Assembly: GCA_021613335.1 (NCBI GenBank)
Contig: JAJTWR010000126.1
Span: forward strand, 62,001-126,000
Source of the DNA: Whitmania pigra
Lineage: Eukaryota > Annelida > Clitellata > Hirudinida > Haemopidae
Reading direction: 5' to 3'
DNA length: 64,000 nucleotides
The position numbers were made by a program, and so were the translations under genes. Under the pieces are notes generated by a model. The model did not search any database, was not told the DNA's origin, and worked only from the letters and a program-made list of their open reading frames with translations. Below are positions 31,301-38,239 of the stretch, in pieces; the first letter of the stretch is position 1, and the number at the start of each line of letters is the position of its first letter.

Positions 31301-34300
31301 ATTGATGGGGCTGTTTTGACGGAGCTATGTTGTCTTGGGCTATTTTGACGGGGCTATTTTGTCGGGATTTGGTCGTCTTGGGCTATTTTGTCACCGGGCT
31401 GTATTGACGGGGCTGTTTTGTCGGGGCTATTTTGTCGCCGGGCTGTTATGACGGGTCACCGTTATTTTGCAGTTAAGAGGGAATGTAATAAATGTATTGT
31501 CACTCGTTTTGAGGGGGCCAACATCATTCATTGAAGATATAAGTGATTTGTCATTTGAGAAGATAAGGTCGAGGATGTTGTTCTTTCTAGTTGGAAATTG
31601 CACAAATTGACTGGGTCCAAATTCATTTATGAAATCCATAAAAACGTTATAGATTTGGTTGCTAGGTGTGTTATAGCAAGTCCAATCAATGTCAGGTAAG
31701 CTGAAATCGCCGAGAAGGATCAAATGTTTTCAGTTTTTCACAGAATTTTCTTGATCCAATCAGTTGGGCATCATCAGATAACATTATTACGAAGTCTTCT
31801 CTTGCTAGTCCATTTGAGCATTCCTCTCCTTAATTCAACCCAAGCAGCCAGTCTGTATATCATTTTTATGCAACATATATTTGTTAGAAAATCCAAATTC
31901 ATTGCAAGTATTTCTTAGATCAGATCTGCTAACTGCCTTCATACTGTTGGAACATGTGGGATCTTCTTTTACAAACTCCAACACATCATCAAATGGCATA
32001 CAAATGAGCAAATTTGCTGCAATTTGAAGCCGTTCTTCTCTTCTCAAAAATATATGAGCGAGCTCAAGTTTGTGCCCTTTATGTTCTTTAAAATAATAAG
32101 CTGTTACTTGCTCTGAAATCATTATATTTGCGATACATAGTAATAAACCCTATTTGCTGGCACTGGAAATCTTTAAGCTAATTGCAGCAGGGCAAACATT
32201 TCCAATCTTGCAAAAACCCTGGATTTTAAAGTGACGTTTCCTGCTCAGTACTCTTTTGGTTCCACTTTCTGTTGCAATAATAGTATCTTATTATGTGATC
32301 TTTGTAATGGAAATCACTTCTCCCAAATCTGGCCCATGGCTCATCCTCTTCTTTTATTTTCCAAATTTAAAATTCTATAGATACATTATTCAACTGAGTC
32401 AATTTTAGCAAAGAAAAAATAATAAATACCTCACACTGTTATTGAACTAAACTTTAACAAACTATTAGTCAAGCCTTTTCTTAAGTTTGTTGACATAGTT
32501 CTCTCTGGCATTTTGAATAAGACTCTATATTCAGAGGGCTCCTCCTTTTTTATTAAATTAGTTATTTTATTACTGGTATTGTATGCTGATATTCATCTTG
32601 AACTGCACTGTTTAGTAAACCTGAATTCTGAACTGTTGAAGCAACACTTTCTTCAGTGATTTTTCTTTTGTGTCCCAAGGGAATCTTTAGCAATTCTCTA
32701 CCAGGATGAGATTGTCTTATATGGTGCCTAAGTGTATAATTGGCAGCATATTTTTTATTACAATAAGCACACTCGAAAGTCATCATAACATAACGTCTTT
32801 TGTTTGTTTGTTTATTTGATTATAGTCTTTTGCATAACAGAGATGATTTGGACTTAACATAACGTCAAAAAAAAAGTAATGTTTTATTAACGTCCGTTGC
32901 ATAGCTAGATGATTAGGACGGTGCTCCCGCAACGGGGTTTGAACCCCTTGCCGCCATCGTGAGAGGCGCAGCCTTAACCGTTAGGCCATGCGGGCGCACA
33001 TTAACATAACGTCGTTTGGAAGCCGACTTTATAAGAACACTTTTGAATTATAACTGAAGAACAACATATCGGTAACGGTGCATGCTGATTGGCTGACAGT
33101 TTGTTTACAAATGAATATTCAGATTTCTTGATAGTTGATTGGATGCTATGCTTTTTCAATTTTGCTTTTTGTACCACGAGAGGGCATAGATGTAAACTTT
33201 ATAGGAAGGTAACGGGCACTCTAAAAATAATTACTTCAGCCATTCTTACCAGAGTAATTAATCTTTGGAATAAGCTCGATGAGCAAACAATATATTCAGA
33301 TTCGGTAGAAGTATTTAAAATACGACTATCGAAATTTGGATACACATTGGAAATTTAGTTTATCACACAGACACTAGTCTCCTTAAACCACTATAAATTA
33401 AAGTTATGTTATGTTATGTTAATGACTCACCGCCCACCTATTTTTAAAAATTTTCTGCGGCCCACCAAATCAGCCACACATCCCACTTAATGGGATCAGG
33501 TTGGGAATCACTGTGTCAGAGCAACATTATTTTGCTATCTAAAGTCAACTGAACAAAAAAAATTGCACTGATGACCTACCATAATGCTGCATTAGTAATG
33601 TATGTGCTTCTGACCTATTTCTCAACCTATATCTCAATCATAGTGTACGCTTATGAATATTAATCACATATCATAGTCAACAGTCACGGCAATTGCTGGT
33701 TAGGGTTTGGACTGGGCCCCGGTCGACTCTTAGCCATGCGAATGGTTGAGCGCCCCGAAGCGTACGTTCACGGCGTTTTTTTGTAAACATATCATTTTTA
33801 TATTATTTTGCTTATATTCCAATGAAACTAAAATTTTGTTGAGCGACCTCCAAATGTTGTTTAACCCAGCACACACTTGGTCTGAAATACTTTTTTATTT
33901 GTTCGCACTCATCAGCGAGGTCCGAATGACACTTAAAAATTTTTAAAATGAAGGCCTATAGACACAAAATGCGTTTTACTCTTCCAATAGACGGCAAAAT
34001 ATTCTCCCCCTCCAATAAGTTCAAATTGAGAGGTGATTTTATCGCACAAGTTCAAGTTAACCTGATCAAGCTCATTCAGATTCTCCACACAAAGGCATTT
34101 GGGTATCTGTAATTTATTAATCATAATACGATTAAGGTCAGCGGCAACAAATTCATGATTGAATAACTCGGAATTAATTTTCATTCACTAAGAGAAATCA
34201 TATTAAATTACTATGTCGGAAAATATAAGTAAAAGCATTAATATCTTTTTTAAAATAATCACATACAGAGTTCACGCCAAAGAATGGTGTTGAGCAATCA

Positions 34301-34934
34301 TTGTCACAACCTATAGGCGAACTACCGGTAAGTTGCACAGGCGTTCTTTGACTTTTGAAACATCCAACATATTTTTCTAAATAAACTCCTAACAAAAATA
34401 TGTTGTAAAATACAACAAACAGGCAACAAGTCATCAAACAAAACTATTTCGCGAAATGAGTTACCGATTCCTGATGTTACCACATCTTTCAATCCGGATC
34501 CTTCGACAACTACAAATCTACCACCCATTTCGCACATAAAGACTTTATCGTCTCGAGGAGTGCAATAGTGTTTCTGTTGACTTGAGCTATCATAATGGCG
34601 AACATAAACTCTTGGTGGATCCCCATCCTTCCTAACCGCTATAAAAATAGAAAATTGCTTTTTAGCCTGATGGAACACTAACAATCCAAAATTATTTTAA
34701 TTAGATGTGACAAAATTTTAAATGTAACTTACTTGTAACTTTTACTTTAATTATGTTACTCACATGCATAAGGTCGATAACGACTTTTAGAGGTTCAAGA
34801 TTTAAATATTTGAAGTCTCTATAAGTTTTATTAAACCGTTGATCTCTTTTCAATTTGAAATAAAAACGTCGCTCAAGATTTGATATATCGCATAAAATTA
34901 CTAATGCAATATACAATCTGACGCCTAACTTCAT
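12953..34934 (-). CDS. WSC-EGF-transmembrane protein gene (8 exons, joined)
   Basis: Join in order: 34934-34733, 34638-34465, 34388-34267, 34106-33980, 22104-21994, 20119-19994, 13322-13194, 13098-12953. These total 1137 bp and 378 residues. Splice phases agree throughout: 1, 1, 0, then 1 for every EGF-type exon. Domains: signal peptide, an unknown exon, WSC, laminin-type EGF half, EGF, calcium-binding EGF, single transmembrane helix and a short basic tail. It predicts a type I cell-surface protein, with WSC normally binding carbohydrate. Introns carry almost all the transposons between 13 and 34 kb. The weakest junction is the last acceptor (13098), which lacks a close pyrimidine tract. More exons could be hidden in the long introns. 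Confidence 0.6.
13345..13440 (+). repeat. hAT-like terminal sequence
   Basis: CAGTGATGGGCACTTTATAG followed by AT-rich sequence rich in AGTAGTTA resembles the end of hAT-type MITEs (CAGTGATGGGCA...). The partner end and duplication were not found. Confidence 0.4.
13651..14187 (+). CDS. LINE ORF1-type protein, N-terminal part
   Basis: 178 residues before a stop. Residues 1-120 are helical and rich in heptad-like spacing (coiled coil), for example [20 protein letters not shown]. Residues 125-178 include [20 protein letters not shown] and a C-terminal [10 protein letters not shown], comparable to the RRM-like region of LINE ORF1. Downstream frames ([12 protein letters not shown]) continue the protein after a shift at about 14185. 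The role in such elements is RNA binding. Confidence 0.6.
   Translation: MSKSVTLENLEIILSRVLERNNESIQQTLETSIKTITNTMKLSIETVMRGFAETMANLVSGFNSMLPVVMIQFFETMDKFGVVVQTKIDTIEIKISETDRLSVEGTQHNLAEVISRTFWSLEQEKEEKNTKSTNVVITGMKPIQRISDTAQFLNFCENHITVKPSVISTKRVGKTLGR
14690..15285 (+). pseudogene. LINE apurinic-type endonuclease fragment
   Basis: Frames give [33 protein letters not shown] and, in the open piece 14985-15251, [14 protein letters not shown] (the GDFN motif with D changed to Y) and [13 protein letters not shown]. These are the ETWL, RGGV, GDFN and DLIL motifs of LINE endonucleases. Several shifts and a changed catalytic residue show it is dead. Confidence 0.65.
15602..16404 (-). pseudogene. Gypsy integrase (core and C-terminal domain), frameshifted
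   Basis: The first frame gives [28 protein letters not shown] (second catalytic acidic residue changed: the usual DNG is ENG), [20 protein letters not shown] (third catalytic glutamate) and LLSYRSTP. A shift near 15970 leads to the C-terminal domain: [17 protein letters not shown] and [12 protein letters not shown]. Family and order are clear; activity is not expected. Confidence 0.8.
16593..16940 (-). pseudogene. Gypsy RNase H-integrase linker region
   Basis: 115 codons including [23 protein letters not shown] sequence, [20 protein letters not shown] and [16 protein letters not shown], the stretch that precedes the integrase zinc finger. The histidine-cysteine finger continues in other frames just downstream (to about 16450). 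Confidence 0.65.
17017..17536. mobile_element. Solo LTR inside the Gypsy RNase H region, 5-bp duplication
   Basis: 520 bp from TGTCACGTCTG to CAGTCGTGACA (7-bp inverted ends, TG...CA), flanked by AGACA at 17012-17016 and 17537-17541. It interrupts the RNase H reading frame, which resumes on either side. It has no coding sequence and is most simply a solo LTR of a BEL/Pao- or Gypsy-type element unrelated to its host. AATAAA at 17482-17487 suggests plus orientation, but this is not certain. Confidence 0.85.
17723..18811 (-). pseudogene. Gypsy reverse transcriptase (nearly intact)
   Basis: 362 codons open. Motifs: [35 protein letters not shown] (first catalytic Asp), [24 protein letters not shown] (YxDD with both aspartates), [15 protein letters not shown], and the start of RNase H ([20 protein letters not shown]). 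It is preceded by [12 protein letters not shown] in a shifted frame (18800-18815), the usual lead-in. It is truncated upstream of RT and embedded in a dead element. Confidence 0.85.
18815..19700 (-). mobile_element. Gypsy family 1 pol fragment (RNase H end to integrase core)
   Basis: The 19687-19313 frame gives [35 protein letters not shown] (RNase H end) and [12 protein letters not shown]. The 19261-19010 frame gives [16 protein letters not shown] and [16 protein letters not shown] (integrase HHCC start). The 18911 frame gives [17 protein letters not shown] and PLELHFDQG. It is clearly related to the copy at 40511-41176. A deletion near 19060 removes the CxxC half of the zinc finger. At 18815 it switches to the RT of Gypsy 2. 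Confidence 0.75.
19700..19990 (+). other. Possible LTR-like segment
   Basis: GATATAAAAGG (about 19725-19735) and AATAAACTATA (about 19784) sit about 55 bp apart, as TATA and polyA signals do in short LTRs. No ends or duplication could be fixed. Confidence 0.25.
19994..20119 (-). CDS. WSC-EGF gene exon 6: EGF-like domain
   Basis: Phase 1-1 exon of 126 bp. It encodes [35 protein letters not shown] and G. Six cysteines are arranged as in an EGF module, with the closing CxCxxGF-xG-xC. It lacks the D-x-D/N-E calcium signature of exon 7. Confidence 0.6.
20120..20605. other. Intronic AT-rich sequence
   Basis: It lies between exons 5 and 6 of the WSC/EGF gene. No repeat or ORF could be supported. 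Confidence 0.4.
20606..20907 (+). mobile_element. Solo LTR (SAP-element-related family), plus orientation
   Basis: It starts TGTTGTAAACTTAG and ends CCCGGGTTATTTT. It contains the family palindrome TTCAGTTAACGGAACTGAA in inverse (GTTCCGTTAACTGAA) and TCTAATAAAC. The sequence differs from copies A and B (for example, a deletion near the start). A second LTR in the opposite orientation begins 14 bp downstream. Confidence 0.8.
20922..21222 (-). mobile_element. Solo LTR, related family, minus orientation
   Basis: It starts TGAAATAACGTGG and ends GTTTACAACA. It is the LTR subfamily that reads GGTCCGGGAACTAGTAAG near its edge, like the LTR split at 23600-29250. With 20606-20907 it forms an inverted pair around a (TA)n spacer. 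In the intact sequence, GGGAACTAGTAAG at 20938-20950 is the empty site for the pogo insertion at 23626. Confidence 0.8.
21223..21990. other. Intronic stretch with possible hAT-type MITE end
   Basis: From about 21470 to 21655 the sequence is a run of AACTAAA/TTAGTTA words, ending TTTAGTTAACTTTTGCCCATAACTG at 21633-21657. On the other strand that reads CAGTTATGGGCAAAAGTTAA, like hAT termini (CAGTxxTGGGCAxAAGTTA). The left end and duplication were not found. Confidence 0.35.
21994..22104 (-). CDS. WSC-EGF gene exon 5: laminin-type EGF half-domain
   Basis: Phase 1-1 exon of 111 bp between a TACAAAG acceptor and a G|GTAATC donor. It encodes [19 protein letters not shown] and IHCE, the second half of a laminin-like EGF repeat (C...C-x-x-C-x-x-G-x-x-G-x-x-C). 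Only four cysteines are present, so a neighbouring exon or a degenerate domain is implied. Confidence 0.55.
22890..23075 (+). pseudogene. LTR-retrotransposon gag fragment
   Basis: The frame at 22907 reads [40 protein letters not shown] and DANSLEEV, the N-terminal capsid signature of Gypsy Gag (FxxYLxATxxxxKPxxxKxAxLLxxxGxxALxIYNxF). It is short and flanked by unrelated sequence. Confidence 0.65.
24500..24890. repeat. Imperfect direct repeat inside the pogo-like element
   Basis: Two related blocks, about 24505-24625 and 24765-24885, share ATGTTATAGTTGATxxxCxGTTTG, AACCTCAACAATG and GAAGCTGTGTC, each followed by GATTTGATCTCAA-like sequence about 60-80 bp later. I do not recognise a coding function. 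The rest of 23640-25000 is unassigned. Confidence 0.5.
25007..27371 (+). mobile_element. hAT transposon nested in the pogo-like element (right end not found)
   Basis: The left terminus CAGTGTTGTGCAGTATCG with ATTACATGTAATTCGTTAC following is typical of a hAT subgroup (CAGTGTTGTGC...). The transposase reading frames run from 25421 to 27370. The matching right terminus is not visible after the last coding block, so the element is 3'-truncated or rearranged and the 8-bp duplication cannot be checked. Confidence 0.65.
25421..27370 (+). pseudogene. BED-finger hAT transposase, frameshifted
   Basis: The true start is probably the ATG at 25421 ([17 protein letters not shown]). It runs into a BED finger ([16 protein letters not shown]) and then breaks at an A-run near 25568; the finger resumes in the 25545-26963 frame ([13 protein letters not shown], with the first His of the pair now Gln). 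The RNase H-like core follows: [20 protein letters not shown] (first Asp), [13 protein letters not shown] (second Asp), [22 protein letters not shown]. After a stop at 26961, a CAG acceptor near 27079 leads to the dimerisation end (27095-27370: ASAAVERLF, then lost). It could be rescued only by multiple repairs, so it is treated as dead. Confidence 0.8.
27485..27537 (+). mobile_element. Hairpin mini-retroposon, copy 4, with 14-bp target duplication
   Basis: Flanked by AAGAATTGAAGAGA at 27471-27484 and 27538-27551. The insert reads TAAGTCTAAATCATCTTAG, TTATGCAACGGACTTTAATC and an AAAT tail, 53 bp in total. Stem AGTCT/GGACT (one G-U pair). This is the cleanest duplication of the family. Confidence 0.85.
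27850..28547 (-). pseudogene. pogo/Tigger-type transposase, decayed
   Basis: Read on the minus strand. 28540-28320 shows a helix-turn-helix region ([19 protein letters not shown] in drifting frames, then [16 protein letters not shown]). 28350-28111 starts [20 protein letters not shown]. 28101-27850 gives [16 protein letters not shown] and [15 protein letters not shown], the DDE core motif of pogo-like transposases (xxDxxxAH...IPGGLTxxLQPLD), with PLD lost. Much of the DNA-binding CENP-B-type half is deleted between the blocks. Confidence 0.75.
28604..28650 (-). mobile_element. Hairpin mini-retroposon, copy 5, with 11-bp target duplication and empty site
   Basis: Minus strand: AAGTCAAAATCATTTTAG, TCATGCAACGGACTATAATC, AAATAAATA. 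Duplication ATATTTCAATC at 28593-28603 and 28651-28661. The second pogo copy has a single ATATTTCAATC followed by AAGAA (about 45166-45180), which is the paralogous empty site. Confidence 0.85.
30150..30930 (+). pseudogene. Tc1/mariner transposase relic, copy 1
   Basis: It is collinear with 44005-44635. Frames give [26 protein letters not shown] (catalytic Asp region), [15 protein letters not shown] and [20 protein letters not shown], with several stops. The right end, about 30895-30930 (AACAGGGTGTAGTCGTAGTT, ACCGTCACGGCTA), is a diverged form of the terminus at 44600-44632. Confidence 0.65.
31013..31460. mobile_element. 448-bp MITE with 9-bp target duplication
   Basis: Flanked by GTTATTTTG at 31004-31012 and 31461-31469. 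Left end GGCACCCCGTCATAACAGCC; right end GGCTGTTATGACGGGTCACC, a near-perfect inverted repeat. Both sides carry repeated (G)GCTATTTTG(A/T)CGGG-type words; the 3' half holds about seven. It is inserted at the edge of a LINE fragment whose paralogue at 55256-55275 shows GTTATTTTGCAG uninterrupted. It has no ORF. The duplication length and the G-rich ends suggest MULE mobilisation. Confidence 0.85.
31461..31723 (-). pseudogene. LINE endonuclease fragment
   Basis: The minus-strand frame reads [20 protein letters not shown] (GDFN changed to GDFS), [38 protein letters not shown] and TSDNTFITF (SDH changed to SDN). It is nearly identical to 55265-55530. It is cut by the MITE at one end. Confidence 0.8.
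31840..32786 (-). pseudogene. MULE-type transposase N-terminal region with C2H2 finger
   Basis: The first piece (32786-32562) is [20 protein letters not shown] then RQSHPG: a C2H2 finger with C-x2-C and H-x4-H spacing. In drifting frames follow [23 protein letters not shown] and (32122-31838) [62 protein letters not shown]. The order finger, YYYCNR, KTQGxxKIxxxCPAxI, HxGHxxELxHxxLxxxER is that of MULE-like proteins in arthropods and other invertebrates. The catalytic MULE core is missing. An intron between the first piece and the rest is possible (32130-32560). Confidence 0.6.
32798..32854 (-). mobile_element. Hairpin mini-retroposon, copy 6, with 12-bp target duplication
   Basis: Flanked by TAACATAACGTC at 32786-32797 and 32855-32866. 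Minus strand: AGTCCAAATCATCTCTG, TTATGCAAAAGACTATAATC, AAATAAACAAACAAACAAAA. The tail repeat is CAAA rather than TAAA. Confidence 0.85.
32867..33001 (-). mobile_element. Full-length tRNA-derived SINE with shared target site
   Basis: It lies between the second and third copies of TAACATAACGTC (32855-32866, 33002-33013). Minus strand head: TGTGCGCCCGCATGGCCTAA then CGGTTAAGGCTGCGCC (A box TGGCCTAACGG) and GGGGTTCAAACCCCG (B box). 3' body: CCGTCCTAATCATCTAG, CTATGCAACGGACGTTAATA, then AAAC and a T-rich/A-rich end. The 3' body is the mini-retroposon hairpin, with the outer stem pair C-G instead of A-T. About 135 bp. The original tRNA is not identifiable. Confidence 0.8.
33140..33415 (+). pseudogene. 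LINE ORF2 3' end with (TTATG)n tail
   Basis: The frame reads [37 protein letters not shown] and [17 protein letters not shown], stop. It is the C-terminal end of a CR1/Rex-type ORF2 (TRGHxxKL...FxxRVxxxWNxLP...FKxxLxxF). The stop is followed by about 40 bp and three ATGTT units, the tandem tail. A related, more decayed copy lies at 61930-62300. Confidence 0.7.
33416..33513 (-). repeat. hAT (Charlie-type) terminal sequence
   Basis: The minus strand begins CAGTGATTCCCAACCTGATC and continues through GTGGGCCGCAGAAAAT to GGTGGGCGGTGAGTC. CAGTGxTTCCCAACCT is the canonical end of Charlie-like hAT elements. Only this end is present. Confidence 0.6.
33980..34388 (-). CDS. WSC-EGF gene exons 3-4: WSC domain
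   Basis: Exon 3 (34388-34267) encodes [15 protein letters not shown], then [15 protein letters not shown]. Exon 4 (34106-33980) continues [22 protein letters not shown] and YFAVYW. This fits the WSC pattern: YxGCF, a cysteine pair, (F/Y)FG(V/L)xx-xxCxC, a C-rich loop, and a final aromatic IxVYx strand. The cysteine count and spacing are about right, although the usual CFCG is CLCV. Exon 4 ends A|GTAAAA in phase 1, fitting the next EGF exon. The WSC call rests on this motif reading; a profile search would settle it. Confidence 0.6.
34465..34934 (-). CDS. WSC-EGF gene exons 1-2: signal peptide and unknown extracellular exon
   Basis: Exon 1 (34934-34733) starts [18 protein letters not shown], a good signal peptide, and ends at an A|GTAAGT donor. 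Exon 2 (34638-34465) follows a TTTTTATAG acceptor and encodes [28 protein letters not shown] and [16 protein letters not shown], then a G|GTAACT donor. Exon 2 has two cysteines and no family I recognise. The ATG at 34934 is chosen because of the signal peptide directly after it. Confidence 0.6.
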
Positions 34935-35733
34935 TTCAAATAGTTTTAGATTTATTCGAAAACGATTGACAATCGAATATAAAGGGCAGAAGTCAATAAA
35001 TATAGAAGCAAAAAAAACGCAAACAGCAATGACGCCTTCAGCTATACGAGCAGATAAAAATGGATTTTGATTGCAATTGTAAATAGAATCTACTACTATT
35101 TATATTTTAAAGTCGTGTGCTGATTTTCATAATCGATAACAAATATTTTGTTAAAATTAATTTTTTAATTGAACTAATGAAGTTTAAGGTTTGGCAAAAA
35201 AAGTCACAATGAGCCCCCCAGGCCTAATAAGAGAGACCCTGCAATTTTTCCAAATACGATGAGTTTTTTGGGGGGTAAGGGGATTCTCTATATGCCATAG
35301 GCACAACAATCACTAGCCCTGTTACTTCATGAATTTATGATCATTGATTTTCTATTCGTTTTGCCATATTGATATAATTATCATAATAATTGTAATTTAT
35401 CAACAATGTGAAATAAAATGTTTAAACGTTGTACTTACTTACTGCTGCTAATTTAAATTCTCTCTTATCAAAAACAAAGATCAAACCGGAAATTAAATGT
35501 GGACGCTTGTTTTCATTCTAACTATCATCATATACCTACTATTAGGCAATAGGAACTCATGGCTGACAGTGTTCATTTTGATACCTTGTCTCAGGTATAC
35601 AAGCCCGTATACAAGACAAATATCCACGAGCTATCTACACATGGTCACATAATTTGCAACTAGTTATGCTTTATGTTTTGGTAAAATCAAGGAAGTGCAT
35701 TCATGTGTGTCGTCATCAGCACATCGGACATCA
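34935..35733. other. Intergenic sequence between the WSC/EGF gene and a hAT gene
   Basis: It is 5' of the minus-strand signal-peptide exon, so the gene's promoter should lie here (34935 onward). No motif could be assigned. An AT-rich block near 35150-35410 shows nothing else. Confidence 0.35.
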
Positions 35734-37260
35734 ATTATGGAACGACACCTACTAGAAGAACTTGAAGAGGCAGAAGATAATAAATCCAATGAGGTAAGAT
35801 ACCAGTCGTATTTATTTAGTTTATGCTTCATATCAGAAGTAATTTATAATAACTTGGTGTTATGTTATTTAAAAACATTTATTATAGATTGCACAGTCAA
35901 ATGAAGGAGAACTGGAAGAATTAGACCTGTTACTTGAAAACGATGAACCTCAAAAAAAGGGAGAAAAGATAACAAAGTATCGCAGGCTGTTGTCAATCAG
36001 CGGTACTCGATTTATTGCCAGAACTCGAAATCTTCGTATATTTCACAACAAATTAACATGTATTAAAGATGCTTTATGTGAGATGGGATTGGAATCGATT
36101 TCAGAAACACTGGATGTAAAATTTCAGGCCACAGTATCTATTCTCTATGCAATATTATGTCCTATATCAGAATTGAGCCAGGCACTTCAAAGTCCAGTTT
36201 TAAATCTTGTGGGTGCTCAGAAGCCTGTAAAGATGCTTATCACCTATTTATCGCAAATGAGAACAGAGAAAACATTCAATGATTTAGTTGAGAACTCAAA
36301 GGAATGTAAAAATTCGATATCATTGAAGAATTCGGAAAACAATCAAATGAATATCCAAGAACCAGAAGGTATTATTATATTCAAAATATTAAGTCAATAA
36401 AAAAATAATACATTTAAAGTATTTAGATAATTATAATATTAATCATACCCTACTCTAGTCTATAATCTACTCAGTCTACTGTCATGAAATCATTGAAATA
36501 TCATTTATGCTATGAAGATTTATTCCATGCGGAACAAAATCTAATTTCTCTGGATGGCGGCCCACAATAACTGATTTTTATAAAATAAAATATATAAATA
36601 ATAAAACATAATAAATAATATAATATAATAAATAATAAAATAACTGTGTTTTTGACTTTTCATTTTTAATTTAATTAAGGCAGACCAACAAGAAAACGTT
36701 GTCTACCAGCCTATCTTAAAGATTCTGTGGTATTGCAAGCTATGCCAATTTGGTGAACGCATGGCAATTGGAAAACAGCTCAAATCAAGCTCGAGGCATA
36801 TTATGAAATTATTGATCTGGTAAATTATCAGATAACCAGTCGTTTTGACAACCCTGCCTTGGCTGCTCTTGATGCTTTGCAGAATGGCACAATGACTCCC
36901 GAGCTTTCAGAATTCTGCAACCTTCATGGAAAAGATGCTGTGCAAAGACAGCTCCAATTCACATCGACAAGTCTGATCCCAATGCATGGATCAAACTGCA
37001 AGATCTTTTCTGTGCCACAAGCATTCAGCCTGAGGCATTATATGCTCGATGTTGCTCTTACTCTGCCAGTTACGTCATCAGATGCAGAAAGGGCATTTTC
37101 TAAACTTCGTCTTATTAAAAGACATCTCAGGACGACTATGTCTGCCTGTCGTTTGCAAAGTTTATTGAGAAAATCTGCGAACAAAACAACTACTGCACTT
37201 CTTCCAGTAAATGAAATGGTGAACAGATTTTCACAGACCGATCGAAAAATTATTTTGTAA
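35734..37260 (+). pseudogene. hAT-derived three-exon gene with a single in-frame stop
   Basis: Exon 1, 35734-35793 (MERHLLEELEEAEDNKSNE, G|GTAAGA donor); exon 2, 35888-36368 (TTATTATAG acceptor; TRFIARTRNLRIFHN, FQATVSILYAILCPISELSQ, LITYLSQMRTEKTFND); exon 3, 36680-37260 (GRPTRKRCLPAYL, a TGA at 36754-36756, EAYYEIIDLVNYQITSRF, LPVTSSDAERAFSKLRLI). The two later exons cover the C-terminal half of a TTF-type hAT transposase, ending in the dimerisation domain. The catalytic N-terminal half is absent. Apart from the one TGA, all three exons stay in frame, so this may have been a captured host gene that died recently, or a rare-allele or assembly problem. Confidence 0.6.
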
Positions 37261-37905
37261 CTGCAAACACATCATATTACAATTTTAAACATAAACTTTT
37301 TTTTGCATTTGCTTTAACTGGTTTGAAACTTTGAGATAGAAGATAGTCAAGCTCATTAATAAATTATTAAAGATACAAACAAAGACTGCAGACAGAAGAT
37401 AGTCAAACTTATAATAATAATAATCTGTTCTATCTTTAATTCTTTATTAATTATAATTAATAGTATTGATTTGAACAGTTTCAAAAAATTTTCGATGTAA
37501 TGAAACTGATGTAGAAATGATTCAGTTTGTATAAAACTTAAACTTTACATATATAGAAATAAAAGCTAAAAACTTTAATGAAATTTGAAAGATTTTATTT
37601 TCATTTCAATTAGTTTTTGCAAATTTTGCAATACTTAAAAAAAAATTCATTGTCTACACAGTATCTTCAAATTGCGCAGAACTGTATCATGTTATCGTGA
37701 TCATACTCTCCCACGTAAAGTACTTGTGGTAGCTCAAGCCATCTTGTGGGCTTGTCATCAATTTCTAGTTCATCTATGTTCTCCAGCGGATGGTGTTGAT
37801 ATAAAGCTATTTTTGTAAACTGGGGGTGCCTCGGCTGATCCTGGCTACTCCGGCGCATTGACTCGGTATTGCAGTACAACCGGGAACGGCTTTAAAATTT
37901 AGCAG
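37261..37905. other. AT-rich intergenic stretch
   Basis: No supportable feature. The open frame at 37667-37879 (minus) shows no recognised motif. Confidence 0.35.
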
Positions 37906-37917
37906 GTAGTCCTGCTC

Positions 37918-37966
37918 CGTCCTAATCATCTAGTTATGCAATGGACGTTAATTTAATTACCACCTA
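37918..37966 (+). mobile_element. SINE 3'-tail fragment
   Basis: It reads CCGTCCTAATCATCTAG, TTATGCAATGGACGTTAAT. It has the CGTCC/GGACG stem of the full SINE (32867-33001), not the AGTCC/GGACT stem of the mini family. No duplication found. Confidence 0.65.
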
Positions 37967-38239
37967 CCGTGCGTAAAGAAATGGTTAGTTTAGTAAAACA
38001 ATTCTCTAAACCCTGTGTATTAATTCGAAAATTTTAATGAAAGTTGTAAGTGCTTAGCAGTAAAGAAAGGTGACAAAATCTGCGCAAAAGCCATAAATGG
38101 TAAAAACGCCACTAACCTGAAGGTGTATCCGCATGCACATTAGCCAGATAGTTTTAAAGACTTGAAAAGGGCATACTCAAGAAGAAAACCATAAAAAATA
38201 CAAGTTATATTCCAACGGGACCCGCTCTTAAAAAATTCA

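Noticed and set aside
32899..32998. A possible genuine tRNA gene
   Set aside because: It is followed by a SINE body and flanked by target duplications, and no anticodon stem is convincing; it is the head of a SINE.
33690..33770. GC-rich stretch with GGTCGACTC and TAGCCATGCGAATGG, tRNA-box-like
   Set aside because: The B-box-like motif precedes the A-box-like motif and no tRNA fold could be made.
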